Of a stretch of 64,000 nt of DNA, positions 37,001 through 48,060 are shown one piece after another. Source of the DNA: Glossina fuscipes. Taxonomy: Eukaryota > Arthropoda > Insecta > Diptera > Glossinidae. The DNA is taken from positions 15,861,359-15,925,358 of the forward strand of contig NW_023998415.1 of the NCBI RefSeq assembly GCF_014805625.2. Direction: 5' to 3'. The position numbers and the translations under genes were made by a program. Under the pieces are notes generated by a model. The model did not search any database, had not been told where the DNA came from, and saw nothing but the letters and a program-made list of their open reading frames with translations. Within the stretch, counting starts at the first letter, position 1. Each line of letters begins with the position of its first letter.

Positions 37001-38640
37001 TAAATAGATATCTAGGTTTGGATTTATACTTTATATTTTATCTTAAGGGTCATATATTTATTTTGAAGCCGAGTGAATCTCGACGTTGTTGAACTTGAGT
37101 GCAACTGTAACGTTAGCCATTTATTCGCAGTTTTTGTAATTTTTTCAATAACCGAACCTTTAAACTTTTCAAAATTATCATAACGGCATAAACTTACATA
37201 ATATTGTAAGTGTGAGGAATAAAGGATAGATTATATATACAGATCGTTTGCATTGATTTCAATTCGTCTCGAGCAGTCTCGATACAGTCTCATCAGTTTC
37301 TAATGTCTTTCGCATTTAGATTTGAACTTGCTTGGGTTTAAAAAACGAATGAAACAATCGGGCAATCGAAAATGAAAGCGAAATTCGATGAAAAATTTGC
37401 TTAATGAGAAAATTTTGTATTTTTCTTATTAGGTTTCCGGTATATATATATGTCTTTCTTAGTTTTTCTAAACGATATAATAAAACTAATTACAGTTATA
37501 TGTAGATAGGGTTAGGTCGAATCATAAGTAACTTTCGATTTTCTTATCAGGCATTTATGTTGCTTTCATTGAGTAACAATAATATGTTAATTTATTTTGT
37601 TGATTGCGAGGAATGCAAACTTTTTGCTATACTTCTTCTTGATTGGCATGAATTTTGCTCTAATTATTGCTTCTAAAAAAATTGTTATCAAAGTCGGAAG
37701 GACGTCTCGTTCTCGATTCGCCTTTTAAAGTCGTATTTCCAGAAAGGGAATTTTACAAACGAATTTCTAACCGCCCGATCAGTTATCACTTTTTTTCCCG
37801 TATACGCTGCATATTTTTTCAGTTGTCGCCTTAGCGCTATTGTTTTATTTGTTTAAATTCCCAAAGCGTTACATGTCGAATATGCACTTTTAAAACTCCC
37901 CATTTCAAAGGTTACAGAGGGAGACAGTTGAATGTAACCATTGCATGGATCACATAAAACAGTTGAGAGAAGACTAACTAAGTCCTCGTCTATATAGTAG
38001 TGAAAACAAAAATTCGTTTGTTTCGTTGACTTATAGTGGGTAAATGCGAACAATAGATTCTATCTAGCTGCATCGACCTTATGTATTCCTACTATTCGAT
38101 GAAGTTAGGATAAATATACGAGACTTCTCTTTCAATTTTTAATATATAATTACGGTATTATTGAGCAGCGTTGGATTATTGATCAACTTCGTTTTGTTGG
38201 CAGATATGTAAATTCTTAGTTGGCGACCGTTGCATAGCATATACAATAACCAAAAAAAAAAAAATAAATTTAAAAAAAAAAAGAACAATTGCAGATTTCA
38301 ATTTAAAACTATATCCGTTTGAGGTAAATAAACTAAAATTTCTTTTTCTTAATTAATGTTTAGTTGCTCTCTTAATTGAATTACTTCATGTCTAAAAATA
38401 GCGTGATATATATATAATTGCCCAATTGTATATATTTTCACAAAAAACACAGCCGAGACTGTTTTAAGCGACAAAAAATTAGCTTTAAAACAAAAGTCGA
38501 AAGATATGGAAATTCTTTTATGAGAAATGAAGATGTTTTTGTGCAATTTTAATGCAAATAAAGGAAAGCAAATAAAGGATATTTTGCATATTGAAAACTC
38601 TACTCCGTTCCTTAAAGTGCATAGTTTTTTAAATGTTTGA

Positions 38641-38674
<34 letters not shown>

Positions 38675-39129
38675 CTTCTTCAACAGCTTTGCAAGAATCT
38701 TTCGAAAACGTTTTCAAATATATTTTTTTATTTTTTTTGTTAATCGAAAAGAAAAAGTAATTTGCTTTTATAGATAATATCATTTCTTCTGAATCCAAAA
38801 TGCAACAACAAAAACACAGCAATGTTAGATAATACCATCAATTCAATATTCAAGTGTGAAAAACGAATTTATAAATTTTTCCAATAAGATATCTTTTGAC
38901 ATACGGTTCGTTTAATTTAAGAAACAAAATCATACATGAAATAGTAATATAGAAGTGGAGGCAAATGAATTAATCAACCGAAGAATGATAAGAAAGTAAA
39001 AATCAGATGCAACAGATGCCGAATGGAAATGAAAAACATAAAAAGGCGTAAAAAGAAAATTGATTTGAATCCACCACGATTAATAGCGCACTTATTTATA
39101 CGGTACGGAAATTAAAGATGATTTAGTTA
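34006..39129. other. Intergenic DNA foi-ergic53
   Basis: AT-rich. Contains (AT)n-rich DNA at 35208-35335, a (GA)n-like tract near 35165-35190, (GTTC)n near 34760-34782 and an (AGT)11 array. No gene-like frame recognised; the 157-codon minus frame at 38349-38822 is inflated by the AGT array. Confidence 0.5.
38642..38674. repeat. (AGT)11 microsatellite
   Basis: Eleven uninterrupted AGT units. Confidence 0.95.
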
Positions 39130-39680
39130 GTAATCCATTCGAAAGCGTCGTATTGGTTGTTTGCGAAAATTTTGATCAGCGACTTCAACCGAAAATAATG
39201 CTAATGAAATGGGAAATACCAGTGATTGAATTCGAACAGTTTTCCATTTAATATTATTGATTTATTTAGCGTATGCCGAAGCTAGTCTAGGAGCGCTTCA
39301 AATTCTTCTTCTTTCAAATTCGTCACTTTTGTTGTTTTTTTGAAGAAATCTACTCTTGAAGCGCATCAAGCACGTTGAGAGGCTTAGGGTGATGGGCTGC
39401 TCCATCATATCCCAATTGCTGGTTTTAGGTTTAACGGTCACTTGTTGCAAGAATTGTCCAGGATACACTGTTGCAGCTTGAATGGGAATGGCGCCTCCTA
39501 ATCACTACTTTTTCAGATCGGTGCAGCATGGTTTGGCTGGCATGCGGCGCTGCAAACTTGAACGAATGCGAAAATGGGTCGGTGGGTGAATAACTGCCAA
39601 ACCAATGATAACGCCGTGTTACCAAAAACATTGTAAAATGTTGTAGAAAATCATGGACCGATTTAGAGTGATTTTGTTTT
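39130..39680 (+). repeat. Inverted-arm repeat family C, copy 2
   Basis: Left arm TTTGCGAAAATTTTGATCAG near 39160, followed by blocks shared with copy 1: GATCGGTGCAGCATGGTTTG, AATGCGAAAATGGGT and AAAATGTTGTAGAAA. The right arm is absent or too decayed to see. Same orientation as copy 1. Confidence 0.65.
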
Positions 39681-39717
39681 TTTTTTTTTCAGTCCTTATT
39701 CACCTACAAAACTTTAA

Positions 39718-39779
39718 CTTGCTTATTAATTAATGTATTTATTTGATATTTGCTTATTAATTAATGTATTTATTTGATA
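39718..39779 (+). repeat. Tandem duplication, 31-bp unit x2
   Basis: TTGCTTATTAATTAATG followed by TATTTATTTGATA is present twice, 31 bp apart, differing by at most one base. Confidence 0.93.
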
Positions 39780-40133
39780 AGGCAAGTAACCGAAAGTGAT
39801 GCCCGTTTCAATTTGTTGTTGTAATGCGGTATCCAAATGAGAAAATTAAAAGAAAACCAAACGAGACATTTGCTTATTTATTTTATGTTGTTTTTTTTTT
39901 TTTTTTGCCTGTTTATATATATATATATATTATGATATAAATATTATTTGAATCGTTTGTCGAAGATAATTGCGAAATTTTACGATCTAAGAATGCCCTG
40001 TTTACAATGCAATGCAATATCGTTTGAGTGTGAAAAATGTATTATCGTTCGTTCTCTATTTTTAAAATGTACAATGTGCACAAGTTTATTGCATTGTAGT
40101 ACACCCTGCGTTCAGTTATTGTCAAATAGAAAA

Positions 40134-42140
40134 ATGTCAGCGGCCGGATTGTTAGTTTGTTCATTTGTACCAATTTTATCGATATTTGTGTTAAATATCA
40201 ATGGACAAGGGAATCCAAATCCCGGCACAGTTGGCATTCATCGTAGATTTGAGTATAAATATTCATTTAAGCCTCCATATTTGGCACAAAAGGATGGAAC
40301 AGTACCTTTCTGGGAGTACGGTGGCAGTAAGTATACAAGAAACCAGAAACTAAACATTCGGACGATTCAGACACGTCAGAGTATTTTTTGTTTCGTTTAT
40401 TAATCACTTGAATGCGCAAGAGTAAGCGAGATGCGTATTAAAAATAGCTGACAGAGTGGCAAATTAGTAATAGGTCAAATGCTGTCCATGCCAACGTTTG
40501 AATTGAAATTGGTCCTTTCTAAAATTTATCAATCAGGCGTTAATCTCAATTATATTGTTTCAGATGCAATCGCCAGTTCGGATAGTGTGCGAGTTGCACC
40601 ATCTTTACGTTCCCAAAAAGGTGCAATTTGGACCAAGAGTTCGACAAATTTTGATTGGTGGGAGATAGAAATAGTGTTTCGAATAAACGGACGAGGTCGA
40701 ATTGGTGCTGATGGTTTGGCCTTCTGGTACACTACTGAGAAAGGTGACTATAATGGCCCCGTATTTGGTTCTTCAGATCGTTGGAATGGTTTGGCAATTT
40801 TTTTTGATTCTTTCGATAACGACAACAAGCACAACAATCCTTACATAATGGCTGTTTTAAATGATGGTACGAAACAATTCGATCATCAAAACGATGGGAC
40901 TACGCAATTGCTTTCTGGTTGTTTGAGGGATTTTCGTAATAAACCTTACCCTACACGTGCTCGCATTGAGTATTATAACAACGTGTTAACCGTACTCTTT
41001 CATAACGGTATGACAAATAACAACGAAGATTATGAGATGTGTTTGCGGGCTGATGGCGTTCAATTACCTAAAAATGGATATTTTGGCTTATCTGCTGCGA
41101 CGGGTGGTCTTGCCGACGATCACGATGTGTTTCATTTCTTAACGACTTCACTGCATCCTCCTAGCCAAGTGCCCAGTGATGTTAAAGTTCCCGACCATGA
41201 TGAAAAATTATCGCAGGAATACAAAGAGTATCAAGAGAAATTGGAAAAACAAAAACAGGAATATAAGCGCGACCATCCTGATCAGGTCTTTTTTTTGTTT
41301 TTATCAAATTTAACGTAACTCCTCCAGTCAAAATAACCCTTCGTATTTTTACAGGCCAAAGATGAAGAGGATTGGGAAGAGTTTTATGAATCGGAAAATC
41401 AACGCGAATGGAGGCAAATTTGGCAGGGACAAAGTCAAATTTTTGATCAGATACGTGAACTTTCCCGAAAAATTGATGAGGTCATTGGTAGACAAGAGAA
41501 TACTTTGTCGCTGGTGTCTCGCAGTATGGCTGGTGCCGGAGCTGTTGGAACAGTGCCCGGCCAAACTGGACCCCAGCCGTCTCCTTCCGTGGGTGTAGGC
41601 GGCACGATATCGCGCCCGGAAGTTGATATACTCATATCGAATCAGAATACCCTTCTGACAACAGTCCGAGAGTTGAGGTCACTAGTAGGCGATATTCATG
41701 CAAGAGCAGATACCATTTTACAAAATCAACAACGAGCTCCCAGTGGTCAAGTGCAAGCGACCGGCTATGACATACAGTCGGCCATACATGAAATGCGCGA
41801 TGGCATGAATCAAGTCAAACAAGGCCTGTCGCATATGTCTCAGAAGTAAATTTACAATTTCATCTGTCTATCAAAAAATCAAATTTCAATCTATCAACCA
41901 TTGTAACTCTTTTTTTACAGATTGCCTACGCCTCAGGGGCAGATTGCTTGCCCCACAAGCAATTGTGTCGGTGTAACTTTGTTTCTGAGCGTTACCGTTG
42001 TGCAGCTGTTATTAATTTTTCTTTATACAGTTTTCAAGTAAGTATAAAATCATAAAAATTTAAAGTACATTGAAGTCACTTTTCTCTTTTCTCGTTTTCT
42101 TAGGAGTCGAAGTGATGCCCAAGCTAAAAAGTTTTATTAG
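40134..42140 (+). CDS. ergic53: ERGIC-53/LMAN1 L-type lectin cargo receptor
   Basis: Exons 40134-40326, 40564-41285, 41355-41845, 41921-42037, 42104-42140; introns 237, 69, 75 and 66 nt, GT-AG; 519 residues. An upstream in-frame ATG at 39948 lacks similarity; the start used (MSAAGLLVCSFVP) gives a proper signal peptide. The L-type lectin domain covers about residues 35-265: SFKPPYLAQKDG, FWEYGGNAIASSDSVRVAPS, RIGADGLAFWYT, FFDSFDNDNKHNNPYI with calcium-binding residues, DHQNDG, RDFRNKPYPTRA, GLSAATGGLADDHDVF. A helical, charged stalk follows, then the luminal pair CPTSNC, a membrane segment (TLFLSVTVVQLLLIFLYTVF) and a short cytosolic tail ending KKFY. The receptor collects high-mannose glycoproteins in the ER for COPII export and recycles through the intermediate compartment. 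The tail combines a dilysine with an aromatic terminus, human KKFF being the counterpart. Confidence 0.95.
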
Positions 42141-42674
42141 ATTATAAATAGTTTTCATATGAGCATCTTTCCAGGGATTTACGAGTTCTCTTTAATCTAA
42201 TCATGCTTTTTCATGTTGTTTCCAGAGTAGCGTTTGTACTGAATTATTTAACAAAAAAAAAAAAAACAAAAAAAAAAAAGAGAAAAAAAAGGGGAAAAAA
42301 AGAAAAGCCAAAAAAAGAGGAAGGAATGAATCAAAGTTTCAGTTTTCCAAAAGGCGCTCGATCACCAACCTAATCAATATAAAATGAAAAACTACAAAAA
42401 CAAGAAAAACGCATTTATGCCGTAGAAAGAATTGACTGAACTTTTCACTTAAATGTTTTTCTACAACTTGTGTTGCTTTGTTTTAATTTTTTAAATTTTA
42501 TTTTATTTTTTTTATTTTAAATAGAATTGTTTTTAATGTAAAAAAATCAATTTGATACTGTATTGAGTTTATTCAAATTGGTTTTCCTTTCACATACAGT
42601 TGACATTCCTCAAAAACGCAATGTTTCTATCTTCAAACAATTTCACATCATTTCTTTTATATAAAAATTATGAA

Positions 42675-42680
42675 AATAAA
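42675..42680 (+). terminator. Candidate poly(A) signal of ergic53
   Basis: AATAAA 535 bp after the stop, downstream of an A-rich stretch at 42250-42320. Confidence 0.35.
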
Positions 42681-44149
42681 ACCTCAAGAAATTATCCGGT
42701 TTATTATCTTAATGGTTCCGTACAATGGTTCAAAAATTGTGTACAGAAGTGTTTAAAATTTCGATGGCCTTTTGCGACAAGGGCTTTCGATTATCAGCAA
42801 AGAACCTTTACCCTTTTACGTCAACCAGTTTAGGAGATTATAAAATATCTGCTCACAGAGTTAGACTAAATAATCGGTTTCATATATTTCAACGCTAGTC
42901 TTCTTATGACTTCGAATGTATCATCATGAAATAATATATTTGATATGCTCATCAAGTCGACAATGCAGACAAAGTCGAAAAAAGATTTTGGGAAAACTGT
43001 GTAGTTTTGAAAAAAGCTTCCAATTTTTATATATCAAGTAAGTGTAAGTGGAAAATCCGTACCAGTGGGCTGCATCAACATGAAATGCAAAAACACACTT
43101 CGTAATAGGCTTATGGGCATTGTTGTGCGAATTGAGGGAACTCTTCTTATACTAAATCTAACAAATATTGCCACATAAGAGCTTTTTGTGAATATAAACC
43201 AACTATATGAGCTGGGAAAAAAGTGGAATTGCCACGTTTTAAACATAAAATTAATGAAAGGTTATTATCTGATAATTTTAATGGAGCTTGAAAAACTCAT
43301 CTTTCTATTACAAACTACTTACTACACATGCAGCTTAAAAGTCTTTGGCTAAAAAAAAACAAAAGTCGTGCTATATGATCTGCAAGCGTTCTGAAATAGC
43401 AATAAAAAAGGTTCAAGTTATGTGTATATATGTACATTGCAATAGCTTAAAGTAATTATATATGTAGGATGATCGTATTTACTTGAGGCTGAAATAACTT
43501 TATTTCTAAACTGACATTGGACAGTTTTTTTCCTTTCTCACGACAATATGAAACCAGATAAAGAAGCATTTTAGCTTGGCTAATAAACATATAGGTTCAT
43601 GTAAACAGAAACCTTATATCATAAATCGTCTTTTACTGGCTGGACCCCTCTAGCTTAGAGATGATTTCTAAAAAATAGATAGAAGAAAAAATAGAAGGGT
43701 AGATTGTGGTCGTACTCCACCACATTATTGTTTAAAGTTGTGTGTTAAGGTTTTTTTTTTTTTTTGTTGATTACAGCGATATATTACGTAATAAAATAAA
43801 TTGTATTTCTGGCAGAAATTTAGCTTAGAAATACTGCGACATATATGCCAGCTCGGTGCAAGGTATGTAAAAGGAAATATGCCTTCAAATTGAATATACG
43901 TAATACTTAAGAGGTTCGTATCGTCTATTTTGTATCCATCATTGGAAAACTATACGTATTCCATTCGCGATCTGCTTGACGTCATTTATAAGTTAGGAAA
44001 GTACGAAGAGAGGTATGGGTATATGTTTTTAGTTTAGACCTCAAACCTAAAAAAGAATTTGAACGTAAACGAAATTTGCCCGCAGCCAATGGTTTTGTCT
44101 GAATGTATTGAGCCATGGCTAAACATCCCCTCTCCAAAGTTTATGTATG
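42681..44149. other. Intergenic DNA
   Basis: AT-rich, T runs near 43750. No frame with family resemblance. Confidence 0.5.
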
Positions 44150-44890
44150 GGGGATTCTCATTGTTTTGATTTCCTTTATTATTAAGTGTTTGCAAAAGTT
44201 TTGATCAATTTTTCACTTGAAAAAAACATTTACTGTGAAAAATGCGGTACAAAATATATTAATCCAAATGGTTTCTGTCGTTTTCTACAACATTTTACAA
44301 TATTTTTTACAACATGTGGATATGATCAGTTTGGCAGTGATCCACCCACCGAGCCATTTTTGCACTTTGCGCATCCGCCATGTCTGTTGAGTACGCTACG
44401 TGTGATCAAACTTCCCATTCGAGCTGCAACAGTATCTCGTCGACAATTCCTGTAACAAGTGGCCGTGAAGTGAACCCAAAACCGACAATTGGGATATGAT
44501 GGAGCGATCCATCGTCATAAGCCTCTGAACGTGTTTGGTGGGCTTCGAGAACAGCTTTCTTCATATAAACAACAAAAGTGACGAATTTGGAAGAAGAAGA
44601 ATTTGAAGCGCTCCACGACTAGCTTCGACATACGCTGAATAAACCAATAATATTAAGTGAAAAACTATTATTTTATTTAGAGGAAGGTCAAAACCATCGA
44701 CTTCATTGTTCCTGTAAAAGTCGCTGATCAAAATTTTTGCAAACACCCAATATATCCTATGGTATTCGTGATTAAAGTGGAAATCCAAGTCGATTTTGCC
44801 ATGTATGTGTGTGTCTGTCGTTTGTTGTTTTAATTCCTTTTTCTCTAAAACGTGGATCCTTCGCAGGTGATATCGTAAAATATGTTTTAA
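44150..44890 (-). repeat. Inverted-arm repeat family C, copy 3
   Basis: Arms GTGTTTGCAAAAGTTTTGAT (44186-44205) and ATCAAAATTTTTGCAAACAC (44727-44746), about 520 bp apart. Beyond the right arm the similarity to copy 1 continues about 140 bp to TTCGCAGGTGATATC (44863-44877). The best-preserved copy, inverted relative to copy 1. Confidence 0.7.
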
Positions 44891-45629
44891 AAATATTTTG
44901 TATTATTTGCAATTAAATTTCGGTCTTGATAAGGGCAGAAATAATGATTGAACGCAACGCGTTTAACAACATATGAAATTGCTGCTCTTGTTATTGTTGT
45001 TGTTTTCTCTTTAACTTATTCAAATTTATAATATCCCTACTCTCTGCTCTATAAGAGGCTACTTACTAATTTACAAGTTGAAATAGCTACGTAAGTTATA
45101 TTCAAACCTCATGGTCACATTTTCGAGATTTATGTGCAGTTATTTTCATTAAAATGTTTACGCAAGACCTTAACAGAGCGAGAAGATGTTTATAAACGTA
45201 GCGCTAAAAACAAAGGGTGAAGTTGGAAAAGTCCAGTTAGAAATTACAGGTTTTTGCATGTCGTTGCCAATCTTTGTTGGAAGGACACTTAGCTCAAAAA
45301 GACTACTCCAAAATAAGAGCATCGATTGGATCAGCAGTATATATTTGTTTATTTCAAAGTTTTGTAGGATTGTTCCACTACTTTTTAAAAGCCTTAGCTC
45401 TGCATAAATTTGTCTCATTTCTCTTACCTTTGGTTTTATTTTTCTATAGAGTGTTTAATGAAGATTGTTATACAGCCTGTAAGGGATCAGATGCCTTTGT
45501 CTTTGTTGGTTTTACGTGGGTACACTACCTTGTCGGTTTAACTCCACGGTGCCCGATGATACACGATTTTGCGTAACTGGCATCCTCCAGAGAGTTAGAG
45601 AATCCCTATAAACTAAATGCCTAAACTGC
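44891..45629. other. Intergenic DNA before family D copy 2
   Basis: A 100-codon plus frame (45274-45576) lies next to the family D repeat and retroelement debris. I recognise no domain in it. Confidence 0.4.
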
Positions 45630-46000
45630 ACTGGTAAAACCAGATATGTGTATTGTGTAGGGCTCAATAAGCCCACTCTGGAGAGTTTCGAGGCCTATCG
45701 TTACCTCTAATTATACGCTTTAGGAATGATAGAAACCACAACCACAGCCACAATACCCCCAAAGGGCAGTACCCAGCAGCCAGGACTCACACATTGGTTA
45801 TCTGCTCCGTTCAAACTGGGGACTGAACATAGTAGCTTTCACCGCGGTTTCGACATATATATAAATATGCAAGCTTCCCTCTGAAGGATCTATGCCAGCA
45901 CCAACCTGCAGTACACCAACGCTGTCACGAGTACCTGCGAGAACTCGTGTCATAGTGAGCCAGGCTGCTGACCCCCGTGGAGCTTCAAGTTAGACTATAA
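45630..46000 (+). repeat. Repeat family D, copy 2
   Basis: Blocks in common with 28450-28700: CTGGAGAGT, CCACAATACCCCC, AAGGG, AGCAGCCAGGA and GACCCCCGTGGAGCTTCAAG. GC-rich against its surroundings. It lies 560 bp upstream of non-LTR reverse-transcriptase debris, so it might be an untranslated part of that element class; this is unproven. Confidence 0.6.
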
Positions 46001-46559
46001 AGCCTTTCGTTTTACTTTACGCGACATAGTCCCTCTGTAAGGGGTCAAATATATTTGCGGCTAAAAATAGGATCTTTGCGTTCTTATGATTGCTTGCTGG
46101 TGTCATTATGTAATGAATATTTTTCTGATGCGCTGAAATTCACATCAATTCTAAGGATATCGAAACAACTATAACGTTGAAGATTTGTGTTTAACCGATC
46201 GGAATGTGTGCGTCCGGAATTAAAGCTAACACGAATTGAAAATTCTATGTGTTGTTTTATTCACTTAATATAATTAAAAGATAATAAGTTACAAAAAGTT
46301 TTCAATAAACTTAAGTTCGAATAAACTTAAACCTAAGGAAGATTCAAAACAAGATACAAATTAAATTTAAACAAGCCCCACGAGCCTTATCCTAACAAGT
46401 TTGCAAGCTTTCAAAATGCTGTCTCTTTATTTAATTTAATTACTCGCATTATTCACTTTTTACAATCCTTACGGTGCTGCATTACCCATCTGACACTAAT
46501 TTGTAGTTGCACCCAATACTGGTCCCGTAGCGCGAACCTCTCAATAGCGATCAAATAAT

Positions 46560-48060
46560 AACTGACCTGGTTGATAAAGGTGATATGTTGGACAAAAAAG
46601 TTTGCTTCAAACTTCACCTTATCACGTAGCAATCAACCACGGCTGCCGCTTGAAAAAATAACATGCTCGATGCCTGCACCATTATTTCGAACGTGCCCCG
46701 GTAATAAGGTTCTTGTAAATTTTTGTATTCGTAAAACTCCGGGACCAGATCGGGTTTCAGGCATCGTTCTAAAAAAGTGTGCTGACACAGTTGCCAGTTC
46801 CTTTCGCAATTTGTTCAGCAAGCGCAACATGCGGACGTGTTCCTAACTTGTTGCAAAATTACCAATGTCGCTAATCCTGCAACCTATCGCCCATTTGCAG
46901 TCTCTTCCGCTATACCCAAAACCGTTGAGACGACGGTCAACTACCATCTAACTAGATATCTAGAATTCAAAAATGTAATTAGCGATAGACAATACGGCTT
47001 TCGCAAAAATCGATCCGCTGGTGATCTAATGTCCTACTTCACTGAAAGTTGGAACCGAGCTATCTCCCGATGTGGTGAAAGTAAGGTCATTGACCTAGAT
47101 ATATTTAAGAGGTTAGACAAAATATAGCATTTGTTCTCGATAGGGTCGCTGCCCTAGATATATCCAAGAAGCTAGATAAACTATAGCATTTGATTGCATT
47201 TATTCTCGATAGCATTTTCGTTCGATTTATATAGGATTTCTTCGACAACTGTTTCAGAAGAATTGTGATCGACCGATATATGTTGAACGAATTCTATTCA
47301 AATGTAGGTGTACCATAAGGCTTTCTTCTTGCTCCTTCTCTCTTCTTCCGTGTTCATTAACGACCTACTGTGCGTAACAGAATTCCGTAACTACTCGTTT
47401 ACAGACGAAAGCAGCTTGAGTCATTTGTTTTCCTTCAGATACAGAGCAAACGTTAAATAAATCGGGATAATTATCAAAATATCTAAATGGACTCAGACAA
47501 ATAGCGTAAATTTTAATGCCACCAAAACTCAAACCTATCTACGAACGTGTAAGAAAAGTAGTGAACAATCCGTCTCTTTTGGTGGTGTCAATATAGAAGA
47601 ATCGGTATTACATGATATTCTGAGCACGTTGAAAAGAACGGGTGTTTGAAGTGTTGAAAGACGCAGTCAAGAGTTAAGGTTTTTTAAAGCGATCTCCTTA
47701 CCATTTACGTTGCTTATATCTGATCAAAATTAGAGTATAACTCGCGATTTGTGGGAAGGAATCTCCAAACTTTGCTTGGAAGCCCATTTGGGCGCTGCTC
47801 CTGCTGTGCAATACTTGCGTAGGGGCCTATACAAGGTAAGTGCTCTAGAGAGATAAGAAATTTGTCCATCAGCTACGTCCAGGTAACTACCTACACACCG
47901 CACAACAAGCTATCGAGGCTTGTTATTCTTTATCGTTACTGCCCGCATTTGGAACAACCTAGAAGGACCAGTCTTTCCAACCGCACCTGATGTCTACCTT
48001 TTTCAAATCGAATGTCGGCAAACACTACGTTCAAATGAGGTTAAATTGAGCCGCTTATGA
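46560..48060 (+). pseudogene. Decayed non-LTR (jockey/LINE-like) retrotransposon reverse transcriptase
   Basis: Broken frames in LINE order. 46720-46830 gives RKTPGPDRVSGIVLKKCA. 46840-47127 gives NPATYRPFAVSSAIPKTVE, then VISDRQYGFRKNRSAGDLMS and VIDLDI, typical RT motifs. After stops come RIVIDRYMLNEFYSNVGVP, HINDLLCVTEF and NYSFTDESS, where an active element would have FADD, and later VNFNATKTQ and VSFGGVNIEES. A C-terminal piece near 47900-48040 (ARIWNNL, VFPTAPDV) fits the element's end. Internal stops, frameshifts and a lost catalytic Asp show it is dead. A duplicated segment lies at about 47092-47205. Confidence 0.85.

Noticed and set aside
38349..38822. 157-codon minus-strand frame with poly-Tyr
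   Set aside because: Extended by the (AGT)11 array; no family similarity.
39948..40133. N-terminal extension of ERGIC-53 from an upstream in-frame ATG
   Set aside because: The extension is Cys-rich and unlike the family; the ATG at 40134 gives a normal signal peptide.
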